Shown here: positions 15,076-25,842 of the stretch, one piece after another | Layout: each line of letters starts with the position of its first letter | How positions within the stretch are numbered: the first letter of the stretch is position 1 | DNA from: an uncultured Oscillospiraceae bacterium | Lineage (GTDB): Bacteria > Bacillota > Clostridia > Oscillospirales > Acutalibacteraceae | Reading direction: 5' to 3' | Length of the DNA stretch: 39,776 bases | Assembly: GCA_949283785.1 (NCBI GenBank) | Contig: CASDTR010000031.1 | Coordinates: forward strand, 1 to 39,776 | Made by a program: the position numbers and the translations under genes | The notes under the pieces: model-generated | What the model saw: the letters and a program-made list of their open reading frames with translations, nothing else | Told to the model about the DNA's origin: nothing | The model's database searches: none

Positions 15076-16058
15076 TTATGATGAAAATCGGCAGAGTCAT
15101 CCGCAGGTTCCTGTTTTTTCAAAGGAGTGAGATTGAGTATTTTATTCACCGTTTTCTGAGAAAGGGACATACTCTGCTGAATATCTCCCTCTTCGGTTTT
15201 TATCATCCCGAAGCCTATGCCCAACACATTGCCCGAAAGCAGCCATTTTTTCGCCGCCCGCCTCAGTGAAGTGTCCTCGGGATAAAACTCCATATCGCCT
15301 ATGCATTTGGGCTGAAAAATCCTTTCAATGGCCTGTGATTGGTCTATATCCCATGAAACTATGGTCCACAGAGACTGAAATTTCATTATATTTGATTCGG
15401 GAGGAAGCACCGCCCTGTTTCCGGGATACAAAAGCCATGATTCACATATATATCCCGAATACTTATAATTGGGAAAATATTTTCCGAAAAAGTCTTTTGA
15501 CATTTCAAAAGACTTTATACACTCATCGTAATCAAGCTTTTCGCCTTGCGGTATATGAACATAAAGACAGCGCTTTCCGAGTTTTACGGGCGCCTGCCGT
15601 ATCTGAGTGCGTTCCGTGTATTTCGGGAATCTTGCGCGGTAAAGCTGGAACTGAAGCCTTCCCAGACGGAAAAGGGTGGCGTTCAGGTGATTTGATATCC
15701 AGTTCACGGCTCCGAAGCCGGGGTATCCGTATTTATCCCTGAAGTTCTTTGCCCATATGGATATGTCTCCCATGGTGTCATAGAAAATTTCATCGGGTAT
15801 CCCTTTTTCCTGATATACGGCATAGGTGCGCTCACAGCAGGCAATAACACAGGCAAGACGCAAAGCGGCGCCTTTCCTGTAATTGCGCTCGTGCTCGGAG
15901 GCAGAATGCAAAACGGAGCTTACAGGCAGCATGCCGCATTTTTTCACAATTGCCGCAACTTTTGCAAATTCGAGACTCAATATGTTCATTACACATTGAG
16001 TCTCTTCCTTGCCCAGGTCTATTTTATTGCACAGATCAAGTAAAAAGCTCTTATCCAT
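15066..16058 (-). CDS. Acyltransferase-like protein (NAT_N / GNAT_C type, DUF5596)
   Basis: 330 aa. It resembles the Firmicutes family annotated as acyltransferase domain-containing protein, with an N-terminal helical NAT_N part (about 1-135) and a C-terminal GNAT_C part (about 140-305). Features I can see are FGAVNWISNHLNATLFRLGRL before the domain border, YVHIPQGEKLDYDECIKSF, and CESWLLYPGNRAVLPPESNI. No signal peptide or membrane helix. Substrate and partner are unknown. The start codon lies two bases after the U32 peptidase stop, and it is the last gene of the tmk-to-acyltransferase operon. The last 25 residues are low in conservation-type features and probably disordered. Confidence 0.75.
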   Translation of the reverse strand: MDKSFLLDLCNKIDLGKEETQCVMNILSLEFAKVAAIVKKCGMLPVSSVLHSASEHERNYRKGAALRLACVIACCERTYAVYQEKGIPDEIFYDTMGDISIWAKNFRDKYGYPGFGAVNWISNHLNATLFRLGRLQFQLYRARFPKYTERTQIRQAPVKLGKRCLYVHIPQGEKLDYDECIKSFEMSKDFFGKYFPNYKYSGYICESWLLYPGNRAVLPPESNIMKFQSLWTIVSWDIDQSQAIERIFQPKCIGDMEFYPEDTSLRRAAKKWLLSGNVLGIGFGMIKTEEGDIQQSMSLSQKTVNKILNLTPLKKQEPADDSADFHHNKK

Positions 16059-16060
16059 CT

Positions 16061-17305
16061 CTACTCTCTTATCATACGGAGAATTGAGCCCTCTTCAATT
16101 TTTTCAGGACATTTGATAAGTACGTCCATCATCGGATGAGGAGCGCTTTCAAGAGGCTCAAGCTCCTTGGTAAAAATCTCGTCGGCTTTAATTGTAAAGG
16201 GCGCTTTACCCTTTTGCAGAACCTCAATAACGTCGCCTGCGTAAAATTTATTGCGCTGCGAAACCGTTAATATACCATCTTCCCAGCTCTTCACAACGGC
16301 GATTACATCCCAGTTTCTGACATACACTCCCTCATTATAGACATTGGCGTTTTCATGAGGACTGTTAAAATAAAAGCCCGTGCAGTACTGGCGATGGCTC
16401 ATTTTATCCATTTCCTCTGCGATCCACGGCGACGGCTTAAAGTCAGCAGACGGATTTTCGAGAAATTCATCCACGGCGCAGCGATACGCATTTGTGGCAA
16501 CCGCCGTATAATATGCAGACTTTGCTCTGCCTTCGATCTTAAAGCCGGTAATTCCCGCCGACACAAGCTCCGGAATGTGCTCTATCATGCACATATCCTG
16601 AGAGTTAAGTATATATGTTCCCGTCTCATCCTCGTCAATTGGGAAGAACCTTCCCGGACGCTTTTCCTCAACGAGATTGTATTTCCAGCGGCAGGGCTGA
16701 GCGCACTCTCCCCTGTTTGCATCGCGCCCGATAAGATAATTTGACAAAAGACATCTTCCCGAAAAGGAAACACACATAGCTCCGTGTACAAAACATTCGA
16801 TATCCAGCTCAGGATTCGTTTTAGCACGGATTTCGGCTATTTCCTCAATGGAAAGCTCTCTGGCGGTAACCACTCTCTTGGCTCCCAGATCATAGAAAAA
16901 GTTCGCCGTTTCATAGTTAACTATACCCGCCTGAGTTGAAATATGCACCTCGGTTTTCGGAGCGTACTTTTTCGCGTACTGCAAGACGCCCATATCAGCG
17001 ATTATAAGTGCGTCAACTGAGCAGTCCTCGGCAAATTCCAGAAAAGCGGGCAGCTTTTGAAACTCATCGTTTCTCGGCAGAGTGTTGCAGGTAAGATAAA
17101 ATTTTGCTCCCGCATTGTGAGCTGCCTCAACGGCTTCTCTGAGCGCATCCTCACCGAAATTTTTCGGTGAAGCCCTCATTCCGAAAGCGGTTCCTCCTGC
17201 ATAGACGGCGTCGGCACCGAAGGTCAGCGCCGCTTCAAGCCTTTCCCTGTCTCCTGCCGGAGAAAGCACCTCCGGCTTTACAATTGTTCTAAAATCAGTA
17301 GACAT
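16061..17305 (-). CDS. U32-family peptidase-like protein, probable tRNA hydroxylation factor (TrhP-like)
   Basis: 414 aa. PEVLSPAGDRERLEAAL at the start and KIEGRAKSAYYTAVATNAYR in the middle are U32 hallmarks. Cysteines C171, C178, C185, C201 and C205 cluster around GAMCVSFSGRC and RGECAQPCRW, as in members that bind an iron-sulfur cluster. The C-terminal 80 residues form the small U32_C beta domain. In Bacillus subtilis the U32 genes yrrN/yrrO (trhP1/trhP2) follow the mltG homologue yrrL and are needed for 5-hydroxyuridine in tRNA. Here the gene follows mltG by 21 bases, which supports the same role. It could still be a collagenase-type or other U32 member. GAGAGG lies seven bases before the ATG. 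Confidence 0.87.
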   Translation of the reverse strand: MSTDFRTIVKPEVLSPAGDRERLEAALTFGADAVYAGGTAFGMRASPKNFGEDALREAVEAAHNAGAKFYLTCNTLPRNDEFQKLPAFLEFAEDCSVDALIIADMGVLQYAKKYAPKTEVHISTQAGIVNYETANFFYDLGAKRVVTARELSIEEIAEIRAKTNPELDIECFVHGAMCVSFSGRCLLSNYLIGRDANRGECAQPCRWKYNLVEEKRPGRFFPIDEDETGTYILNSQDMCMIEHIPELVSAGITGFKIEGRAKSAYYTAVATNAYRCAVDEFLENPSADFKPSPWIAEEMDKMSHRQYCTGFYFNSPHENANVYNEGVYVRNWDVIAVVKSWEDGILTVSQRNKFYAGDVIEVLQKGKAPFTIKADEIFTKELEPLESAPHPMMDVLIKCPEKIEEGSILRMIRE

Positions 17306-17326
17306 ATTCTGTCCTCTCTAAGGCTG

Positions 17327-18718
17327 TCAGTCATCCGTATTGCCGCTGAGAATCTTATTCCAGTTGGCATTTTGTTCGGTCTGCGTGGCTGCCAGATAGA
17401 TATTTCCGTCTGAATCATGACAGAAGAAGTAATAGTTAGTGTCGTCGGGGTTGAGAGCGGCGTCTATAGCGTCTGCTCCCGGATTACAGATAGGTCCGTT
17501 TGGAAGTCCTTCCGTAGCGTAGGCGCTGTATCCTGAGAAAAGCTCGTCCGCACGTGAAGTGCTCGTATTAGGCAGAATTTCATTCTGATAATATACGTCA
17601 ACAGCCTCGCATTCAAGTCTCGGGAAACTGTTTGAGTTAAGTCGGTTGTGAATTACGGAAGACACCTGATACATCTGTTTTGTGTTAGCCGCTTCCCTTT
17701 GAATAATCGAAGCGATCGTAACTACCTGATCCATTGTAAGGCCGAGTTCCTCTGCCCTGGCTATATTTTCCTCGGTCATTACGTTCTCGTTAAAGGCGTC
17801 GAAAAACTTTCTGATAACGCTGGACGGCGCCTCATTTACATAGAAATTGTACTGTGCAGGGAAGAAATAGCCTTCAAGATTCCTGTATCTGTCGGTACTC
17901 TCCAGTGGCGTCTCCAAAAACGTATAATTGAATTTTGCTTCCTCCATCGTCTGAAGGAACAAGTCAGCACTGCACACCTCATATTCCTCAAGTCTTTGAG
18001 CAATCTGAGAAATAGTCCAGCCCTCCGGGAATGTTACATCGACAGTCTCGGCTCCCGACTTTTCCTCCTTGGTTCCCATAAGCATTCCTTCAAGGCCCAT
18101 TTTTGCGTTAAGCTGATGCATACCGTTAAGATATTCATCCTTATAGCCCATGAAAAATGCATAGGCACGGCAGAAAACGGTATGCTTAATAAGGCCGTTA
18201 TCATGCAATACGTTTATGACATCTCCCGTTGTAGCGTTTTCGGGAATTGTGACCGTAACCATCTCGTTGGAATTCCTGATTGCAAAAATATCGTTAAGAC
18301 ACGAAAGAGTATATACGGAAAGAAGAATGGATGCGACAAGTATAAGGCTCAGATATGTTGCGGTGTATGCAACCGTATTCTTCTTGAGAATACGATAATA
18401 TGAACGCAGGGCATCCTTTAATTTTCCTGATTCCTTCTTCTTTTTCACTGGCTCCTTTTTGGGAGCTTCCTCCTCTTTGGGCTTCTCTTTCGGAGAATAA
18501 GCCGCAAAGTATATTCCCTTATCGTGGGAAACCTGCTCCGTCTCGTCGGGAATTTCACTGTCAGCATCAAAGTTCAAAGAAAATTTTTCAACTTTTTCTT
18601 TTCTGCTGGCAGGGATCTCCTGTACATCTTCTTTATGCTCCTCAAGATATTCCCCGCTGTAATTGTCAAGCAAACCGCCGTATTCCTTCTCATCCTGCTT
18701 TTTATTTTCGTCGCTCAT
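17327..18718 (-). CDS. mltG: Endolytic peptidoglycan transglycosylase MltG
   Basis: 463 aa. A long charged cytoplasmic part (1-115, rich in Glu and Lys) leads to one membrane helix (117-140), then the extracytoplasmic YceG/MltG domain. VTIPENATTGDVINVL is the LysM-like start of that domain. The catalytic glutamate is probably E342 in ASIIQREAAN. Conserved YNTY-like and GLPNGPICNPG segments follow. MltG cuts nascent glycan strands and sets their length during wall growth. The start ATG overlaps the cyclo-ligase stop as ATGA, with GGGAGG seven bases upstream. The extended N-terminal tail is typical of Gram-positive MltG and may bind cell-division or elongation partners. Confidence 0.92.
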   Translation of the reverse strand: MSDENKKQDEKEYGGLLDNYSGEYLEEHKEDVQEIPASRKEKVEKFSLNFDADSEIPDETEQVSHDKGIYFAAYSPKEKPKEEEAPKKEPVKKKKESGKLKDALRSYYRILKKNTVAYTATYLSLILVASILLSVYTLSCLNDIFAIRNSNEMVTVTIPENATTGDVINVLHDNGLIKHTVFCRAYAFFMGYKDEYLNGMHQLNAKMGLEGMLMGTKEEKSGAETVDVTFPEGWTISQIAQRLEEYEVCSADLFLQTMEEAKFNYTFLETPLESTDRYRNLEGYFFPAQYNFYVNEAPSSVIRKFFDAFNENVMTEENIARAEELGLTMDQVVTIASIIQREAANTKQMYQVSSVIHNRLNSNSFPRLECEAVDVYYQNEILPNTSTSRADELFSGYSAYATEGLPNGPICNPGADAIDAALNPDDTNYYFFCHDSDGNIYLAATQTEQNANWNKILSGNTDD

Positions 18719-19317
18719 GGCAAAACCTCCCGGTGTGTAGAAATCACCTTTTTCTCGGTGACAACCAAATCAACAGATTTATCAAACTTCCCTCTTGGAA
18801 GAACTGGTATAATGAATCTATTATAACATATTCCTACGGTTTTTCCACAAAAATCCGCAAGAAATCTATCATAATAGCCTTTCCCGTATCCCAGCCTGTA
18901 GCCTTTTCGGTCAAAAGACAGGGCGGGGACTATGCAAAAGCCCTCAGAATAGTCATTGATAACCTCACAGGTCTCCTTCGGCTCGAGAACGCCGAAGGCG
19001 CCTTCTTCCAGATCATCCATGGAGTTTATAAAGCAAAACTCCATGTTTCGGGTGCCCTTTATGCATCTCGGAACGGCTACCTTTTTTCCGTCCTCCAAAG
19101 CGCGTACTATAAATTTTCTCGTATCGGTTTCGTCAGCCAGAGACACATATGTGAAAATTATTTTGCTCTCGCGGTAAAGCCAAAGCTGCCTCAGGCGTTC
19201 ACCTATCTTTGCGTCACATATTTCACGCTCCTGAGAATCAAGGTTCTTTCGCTGTTCCTTTATCTCCCGCCTAAGTTTATTTTTTAATGGGCGGATGTCG
19301 CTGCCGCTTACATACAT
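18715..19317 (-). CDS. 5-formyltetrahydrofolate cyclo-ligase family protein
   Basis: 200 aa from the ATG at 19317 (GGGAG eight bases upstream), overlapping the DJ-1 gene by 10 bases; longer in-frame starts fall inside DJ-1 and were rejected. KNKLRREIKEQRK is the typical N-terminal basic helix. The ATP-loop region near the C-terminus reads FDRKGYRLGYGKGYYDRFL, the family signature. The enzyme (MTHFS/YgfA type) turns 5-formyl-THF into 5,10-methenyl-THF with ATP in the cytoplasm, returning folate to one-carbon metabolism. That fits the thymidylate kinase at the head of the same operon, though the link is loose. Confidence 0.9.
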   Translation of the reverse strand: MYVSGSDIRPLKNKLRREIKEQRKNLDSQEREICDAKIGERLRQLWLYRESKIIFTYVSLADETDTRKFIVRALEDGKKVAVPRCIKGTRNMEFCFINSMDDLEEGAFGVLEPKETCEVINDYSEGFCIVPALSFDRKGYRLGYGKGYYDRFLADFCGKTVGICYNRFIIPVLPRGKFDKSVDLVVTEKKVISTHREVLP

Positions 19318-19850
19318 TGGAGTGACTCCCTTATCCTTGCCGCTGTATCTCTTCCCACATACTCGGCGGCAATTTCTCTGCCGAATTCTATCGCCACTCC
19401 CGCTCCTGCGGCAGTAATAATTTTTCCGTCTCTGCACACTTTAGAATCCGAAAGCTCGGCTCCGTAAAGCTCGCTTTCAAATCCCGGGAAACAAATCGCT
19501 TTTTTTCCTTCCAATATACCCTTATGGCCCAGTATGGAGGGAGCCGCACAAATAGCGCAGAGAAGTCTTCCGTGATCGTATGCCTCATCAATAAGTTTCT
19601 GCACTGTCTCAGACCTTTCAAGATTAAGAGTACCCGGCATTCCTCCAGGAAGCACAACTGAATCATCCTCACCGATCTCTTCGATTTCTTCTGCCGCGCA
19701 GTCGCAGGCAACAGCAATTGAATGGGAACCGATAGCTTCGAGTCCGTTGACTCCCGCCATTTTTACGGGAAGCTCGGCTCTGCGAAGGAAATCCACCGTT
19801 GCAAGAGCCTCTATTTCCTCAAATCCGTCAGCAAGCAAAACATAAATCAT
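19308..19850 (-). CDS. DJ-1/PfpI family protein
   Basis: 180 aa, the usual length for the YajL/DJ-1 branch. E11/E12 in ADGFEEIEA and the nucleophilic C101 in LLCAICAAPSILG are the key family residues; GG at 69-70 in VVLPGGMPG precedes the strand before the nucleophile elbow. Proteins of this type are linked to protection of thiols and proteins, with debated deglycase activity; the exact reaction is uncertain. The start has AAAGGAG eight bases upstream and lies 13 bases after the GNAT stop. It overlaps the cyclo-ligase start by 10 bases. Confidence 0.9.
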   Translation of the reverse strand: MIYVLLADGFEEIEALATVDFLRRAELPVKMAGVNGLEAIGSHSIAVACDCAAEEIEEIGEDDSVVLPGGMPGTLNLERSETVQKLIDEAYDHGRLLCAICAAPSILGHKGILEGKKAICFPGFESELYGAELSDSKVCRDGKIITAAGAGVAIEFGREIAAEYVGRDTAARIRESLQCM

Positions 19851-19863
19851 AAGTCATTCTCCT

Positions 19864-20733
19864 TTATCCTAAAGTAAGCCCTAAATAGGCGTTTTTATCA
19901 AAACCCGAAAAAGCTCCTTCGGCTTCATCGTTCAGCGGAACTGCCATTCCTGTATTGACGCATTTACTGTTGACGAAATCTCCCGCTCCGTCCATATTCA
20001 AAGGCAACGTCAGCTCTGCCCTTTTGCAGTTTTCGTTTTCACACAGAGCCCTTGCAAAACTTACGGCGTCTTTCGCAGTCTCCGCAATCAGCTCCTTAAA
20101 AACGACGCGGTCCTTATCCTTAAAATAAATTCCGCAACACTTATCCGTCAGAAGACTTTTGCCCCCGCTGAATTCGTTTTCATATACTGCATAATTAAAA
20201 AAATCATAATCCCACAGAACCCCACCGCAAGCCTTAATTATACGGTTTCTCAGGGAAAAGCCGTCGGACGTATTATTATCGGAAGCTTTTAAAGGATTTT
20301 TCTCTGATTCCTTTGCCTCAATATATATTCTGGCTTCCCTGAAGCATTCGATAAACCCGAAGCGTCGGTAATAACCGTAAAGGCTCTCCTCGGCAGGAGA
20401 AAGTATAATAAAATCGAAACCGCTTTTACCAGCGTACTCCTCAGCGAATCTGAGCATATTTCCCATGATCCCTCTGCCCCTGTAATTCGGAAGGGTCGAG
20501 GCAGCGTAAAGATAAAGGGAAGGGTATCCCTTACCCGAAATACTCATCTCACAGGAAAACAGAAAAAGCATGGCCGCAGCTTCATCGTTTTCTTCATAAA
20601 CAACGGTTTTCGCTTTTCCAAACTGATATTTCATAAACATATCTATATATTCTTCGCTGTCGCCAAAGCTTATCCCCCAAATATTTTTCAGAGACGGGAT
20701 ATCCCTTTTATCGGCAAATCTGATCAAGCTCAC
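19864..20733 (-). CDS. GNAT-family N-acetyltransferase
   Basis: 289 aa, start GTG at 20733, overlapping the upstream stop as GTGA, with GGAGG four bases upstream. The N-terminal 150 residues are a GNAT fold: LYAASTLPNYRGRGIMGNML carries the acetyl-CoA pyrophosphate loop (RGRGI), followed by FIILSPAEESLYGYYRRFGF, the usual motif B end. The C-terminal 140 residues look like the second half seen in Eis-type proteins (a degenerate GNAT plus sterol-carrier-like part), but that is less sure. The acceptor is unknown. It is paired with the DUF2156 gene, itself a GNAT-fold protein. Confidence 0.82.
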   Translation of the reverse strand: MSLIRFADKRDIPSLKNIWGISFGDSEEYIDMFMKYQFGKAKTVVYEENDEAAAMLFLFSCEMSISGKGYPSLYLYAASTLPNYRGRGIMGNMLRFAEEYAGKSGFDFIILSPAEESLYGYYRRFGFIECFREARIYIEAKESEKNPLKASDNNTSDGFSLRNRIIKACGGVLWDYDFFNYAVYENEFSGGKSLLTDKCCGIYFKDKDRVVFKELIAETAKDAVSFARALCENENCKRAELTLPLNMDGAGDFVNSKCVNTGMAVPLNDEAEGAFSGFDKNAYLGLTLG

Positions 20734-21617
20734 AAAACCTCCGCAGTATATTTTTCAAGAAGTATATCGGGCTGATATGAAAGCTTTGCCCTTCGCAGTC
20801 CCTCTTCCCCCAAATCTTCCTCACGGTTGACATATTTATAAGAAGAGATGGTATTTCTCGCAAATTCTCTGTTGATAATAGGATATGCACCCCTGACATC
20901 GCCGAAAGCCTTTTCTATGTGGGTGCAGAAGATGTCACCGTTTATCTCCTCGCCGACAGTATAAGCCACTACGCTGTCGTTGGCGGTTATAAATCCGCCG
21001 ACTAAATTCAAATCAAAAAAATTTTCAAAGGCCACGGAAATGGCTTTTTGCTCGTTGGAGAGATCCCGCGGATTTCGCTCAAGGTTCTCTTTTTCCCAGC
21101 GCCTGTTCATATCGATGCAAAGGTCTATATTCGATCTGTCTATCTCATGATATTTCCACTGTGGAAAGGCCTTTTCGAAGGCCGCGATATGATTCCTCTT
21201 ACCGTGAAATTTTTTGCCGCTGAGCTGAGCCAGCTTTTCCGTAAGATAGATGTAGTCGCAGCTGCCCCTGTGAAGGGTGAACGTAAATTTGCCCGGAAAA
21301 AGCTCTTCGAGCTCCTTCATGGATTTTTCCGTAACTCCGAAAATTTTGAGTTTCTGTCCGTACTGTTCGGCGTAGGTCTCCATTTCGGAAATCATCTTTT
21401 TTAAATCTCCGTTTCCGGCAGGAAAGGCAAACATCAGATTTTCGCCTTTGGAACAGGTCACAAGAAAATCCTCAAACCGAGCGATTTTGTTTTTGTAAAT
21501 CTCATGCCACATCATAATGTTGCCGAAAGTATATTCGCAGCCTGAAAAGCCGGATTTTTTCAGTATCTCTCCCGCCCACTGCTTATCCTCTAAAATCGGC
21601 GCTCTGAATTCAAGCAT
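20730..21617 (-). CDS. DUF2156 protein (phosphatidylglycerol lysyltransferase C-domain-like)
   Basis: 295 aa, soluble. It matches the DUF2156 pattern: CEYTFGNIMMWHEIYK near the N-terminus, KLSGKKFHGKRNHIAAF-like basic helix at about 135-150, and a C-terminal GNAT-like segment ending in REEDLGEEGLRRAKLSYQP, which is very typical. This fold is the catalytic C-domain of MprF-type enzymes that transfer aminoacyl groups from tRNA to lipid. Stand-alone members like this one lack the flippase part, and their substrate is unknown. The start is three bases after the tmk stop. Confidence 0.87.
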   Translation of the reverse strand: MLEFRAPILEDKQWAGEILKKSGFSGCEYTFGNIMMWHEIYKNKIARFEDFLVTCSKGENLMFAFPAGNGDLKKMISEMETYAEQYGQKLKIFGVTEKSMKELEELFPGKFTFTLHRGSCDYIYLTEKLAQLSGKKFHGKRNHIAAFEKAFPQWKYHEIDRSNIDLCIDMNRRWEKENLERNPRDLSNEQKAISVAFENFFDLNLVGGFITANDSVVAYTVGEEINGDIFCTHIEKAFGDVRGAYPIINREFARNTISSYKYVNREEDLGEEGLRRAKLSYQPDILLEKYTAEVL

Positions 21618-21620
21618 ATT

Positions 21621-22289
21621 TTACGGTATCTCCTTTTTTACAGCCTCAAATATTTCATCCGCTATTTTTTCAATACTCTTAACCTTTTCGCCCTCAGTGC
21701 AGCTTATTACGGTCCACGAAAGCTTTTCCGCAGCATAAAAAGCGGCTCTTCGGCATTTTTTAAGATACTCGGTATCCGCTTCATGGACATCCTTTTTCTT
21801 TTCGTCCCCGTTATATCTCTCAGATATGAGCCTTTGGGAGATCTCGACGGGCATATCGAGAAAAATCACGTCCGTCGGTTTTGGTATTCCCATTTTTACA
21901 TATTCATAATCCTCAAGCCAGGAAAGATACTCGTCCCACTTCTCCTCGGGCAGCTTTACCATTTGATGGACAGCGTTTGAGGTTGCATAGCGGTCGGCAA
22001 GGATCACGCTTCCGCTTAAATAATCCTCTCCCCAAACCTGCTTGAAGCTTGCAAAGCGGTCAACAGCGTAAAAGGAGGAAGCGGCATAGGCGTTTACGTC
22101 GTCGGGCTTACTGCCGAATTCTCCCTTCAGATACATGTTGACAAGAGAGCAGGACGGGCTGGAGTAATTGGGAAGCTTTATTCTTTTATATTTTATTCCC
22201 TCCGAATCCAGATTTTCGGCAAGGCACTGCATTTGGGTGCTCTTTCCGCTTCCGTCAAGTCCCTCTATCACAATCAGCTTTCCCGGCAT
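21621..22289 (-). CDS. tmk: Thymidylate kinase
   Basis: 222 aa from the ATG at 22289; the frame is open further upstream but that part would cover the promoter. P-loop GLDGSGKST is at residues 10-18, the DRY-type motif in ADRYATSNAVHQ, the DVIFLDMPVE strand, and a basic lid (RYNGDEKKKD). It phosphorylates dTMP to dTDP for DNA synthesis. GGAG lies 10-11 bases upstream of the start. It heads the eight-gene operon and has the operon's only strong promoter. Confidence 0.9.
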   Translation of the reverse strand: MPGKLIVIEGLDGSGKSTQMQCLAENLDSEGIKYKRIKLPNYSSPSCSLVNMYLKGEFGSKPDDVNAYAASSFYAVDRFASFKQVWGEDYLSGSVILADRYATSNAVHQMVKLPEEKWDEYLSWLEDYEYVKMGIPKPTDVIFLDMPVEISQRLISERYNGDEKKKDVHEADTEYLKKCRRAAFYAAEKLSWTVISCTEGEKVKSIEKIADEIFEAVKKEIP

Positions 22290-22332
22290 CTCAATCAATC
22301 TCCAATTCTCATAATAATAAAACTGACATAAT

Positions 22333-22361
22333 ATTTTATCAAATTTTTGCGTTATTTGCAA
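22333..22361 (-). promoter_or_regulatory. Sigma-A promoter for the tmk operon
   Basis: -35 TTGCAA (22356-22361), 17-bp spacer, -10 TAAAAT (22333-22338). It starts just after the terminator of the phosphoesterase gene. Confidence 0.7.
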
Positions 22362-22370
22362 ATGACATTA

Positions 22371-22400
22371 TAAAAATAAAAACCGGGTCTTTAAACCCGG
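22371..22400 (-). terminator. Intrinsic terminator of the phosphoesterase gene
   Basis: CCGGGT/ACCCGG stem (22383-22400) with six-base loop; on the minus strand followed by TTTTTATTTTT. Confidence 0.75.
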
Positions 22401-22414
22401 CTTCTTTTTCTCAG

Positions 22415-23593
22415 TTATTTGATTTCTATAAACTTGTGCTCGACGTTTGTTATTCCCTCATCTGTAAGAGTGAGAACGGTTCCTCCGTTGAGATTCGGAT
22501 CGGAATAACAGCGGTCGCCCGTTTTAAGTCCGTAAGTAAGTCTTATGCCCTCATACATAATTGAAAAATCATTTACATGGTCGTGGCCTACAAGCACGTT
22601 CTTCGTGCTGCCCAGCTCCTTCATAACATCGAAAAGACCTGTGTTCACCTTGGGGCAGCATATGGTCTCGTTCATTTCGCCGAAGCCCATATTGGGGTCA
22701 AAGCCGCTGTCAAGCCACTTGAGATAGGCCTCATGGTATTCGGGAAGCGCTATATGGAATATAGCCGTTGACTCGGGAGCCGTTCCGCCGTTTACCTTCG
22801 CTGCCCCTTCTATTGCCCACCTGTACCAAGCTATCTGAGATTCGCTTATAAAATCATAGTTGGTTCCGTACTGGGCCTTTTCACGGGTTCCGTCGTCATT
22901 GAGCTTATACTCCTTGAAATTCTTCGAAGCCTCTTCCCCTTCATATTCATCCATAAGGGCGTCGCTGTACATAAACTGTTCGCTCTCTTCGGGATATGTG
23001 CGTCCCGCTCCCGAATCCATCATTATAAGGGACTGCGCAATTTTATCCCCCTCCATGATGTTGATTATGTAATTGCCTACCCCGCCTATATTGTTAGGGC
23101 CTTTTTTGAACAGGCAGTACTCAGACTCCTCGTATCTGTCCGCAAGCCAGTTTTTATCGGCGTTTCCCTCGCCGTCATGGTTACCGAAAACGGGGGCCCA
23201 GGGAATTTCAAAGGAGTCCATAAACCTTATCAGATCCTTTACGGACTGCTTCTGCATACCCATCCAGGTTTGGTCGCCCGTCATAACTATCAGGTCCGGC
23301 TGTTCCTGCTCTATCAGAGTTCTTATGGTTTCCTCTGTATAGGATCTTTTTCCCGTATCTGAAGTATCATTATACTGAATGTCGGCAAGATTGAGTATCT
23401 TAAAATCTTTTCCAGGTTCTTTCTGAAGGACCTGCGTATCTTCGAGCCTGTATGTGTCCGTTGAAAGCCAGAACTCATTTGAGACCTTTCCCTTTACCGG
23501 GAACCAAAGTATCAGCAATGTAACTCCTATTATAAGGATCACCGCAACGGCAGCCAGTACGGATATAAGAATACGTTTTTGTACAATGCTCAT
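22415..23593 (-). CDS. Membrane-anchored calcineurin-like metallophosphoesterase
   Basis: 392 aa. A short basic N-terminus and one hydrophobic helix (about 8-30) suggest an anchor with the enzyme outside the cell membrane. Metal-binding motifs appear in order: LNLADIQY (first Asp), VMTGDQTW, VFGNHDGE, a mid-domain His in IFHIALPEYHE, and VLVGHDHVNDF. That is the order of Mre11/purple-acid-phosphatase-type enzymes, closest to the purple acid phosphatase-like group. The substrate is unknown; a nucleotide, phosphodiester or teichoic-acid-type target is possible. The gene stands alone with a terminator behind it. GGAG lies 11 bases before the ATG. Confidence 0.87.
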   Translation of the reverse strand: MSIVQKRILISVLAAVAVILIIGVTLLILWFPVKGKVSNEFWLSTDTYRLEDTQVLQKEPGKDFKILNLADIQYNDTSDTGKRSYTEETIRTLIEQEQPDLIVMTGDQTWMGMQKQSVKDLIRFMDSFEIPWAPVFGNHDGEGNADKNWLADRYEESEYCLFKKGPNNIGGVGNYIINIMEGDKIAQSLIMMDSGAGRTYPEESEQFMYSDALMDEYEGEEASKNFKEYKLNDDGTREKAQYGTNYDFISESQIAWYRWAIEGAAKVNGGTAPESTAIFHIALPEYHEAYLKWLDSGFDPNMGFGEMNETICCPKVNTGLFDVMKELGSTKNVLVGHDHVNDFSIMYEGIRLTYGLKTGDRCYSDPNLNGGTVLTLTDEGITNVEHKFIEIK

Positions 23594-23653
23594 AGAACAT
23601 CTGCTCCTTATTATAAATTCAGGCCATTTTCGGTCCGTTTATTAACGGAGTTG

Positions 23654-23682
23654 ATTTTTGCATATTTTACTTAAAAAGTCAA
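23654..23682 (-). promoter_or_regulatory. Possible promoter for the phosphoesterase gene
   Basis: -35 TTGACT (23677-23682), 17-bp spacer, weak -10 AAAAAT (23654-23659). The leader holds a small TCCGTT-AATA-AACGGA hairpin. Confidence 0.35.
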
Positions 23683-23757
23683 TTGATTTTTGATATTTTT
23701 TGTGCTTTTATTCAGTTTACACAAACCGTTCCCTTAAGGCTTATAAGTGTTATACAG

Positions 23758-23791
23758 AAAAAAGACCGAGCACCTTGAAAGATGTTCGGTC
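23758..23791 (-). terminator. Intrinsic terminator of groES-groEL
   Basis: GACCGAACAT stem with one G-T pair, an eight-base loop and a complementary arm ending in GGTC, then TTTTTT on the minus strand. Confidence 0.85.
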
Positions 23792-23824
23792 CTGATAGGA
23801 ATCTTATTTTGTTAACGGAATAAA

Positions 23825-25465
<1,641 letters not shown>

Positions 25466-25489
25466 TCATTACCTCCAAAAGTAAGTTAA

Positions 25490-25804
<315 letters not shown>

Positions 25805-25810
25805 TTAAGT

Positions 25811-25837
25811 TTAGCACTCTAACTCCCTGAGTGCTAA
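25811..25837. promoter_or_regulatory. CIRCE operator (HrcA site)
   Basis: Exact TTAGCACTC-N9-GAGTGCTAA inverted repeat. It sits just after the groES -10, where bound HrcA would block transcription. hrcA itself is not in the window. Confidence 0.98.
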
Positions 25838-25842
25838 AACAT

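Noticed and set aside
14768-15100. 110-codon minus-strand frame rich in hydrophobic residues
   Set aside because: It runs through the terminator hairpin and overlaps both the 53-aa gene and the acyltransferase gene. Its hydrophobic look comes from AT-rich antisense codons.
18400-19287. 295-codon open frame on the plus strand
   Set aside because: It spans the antisense of mltG and the cyclo-ligase, crossing their overlap, with no ribosome binding site or family match.
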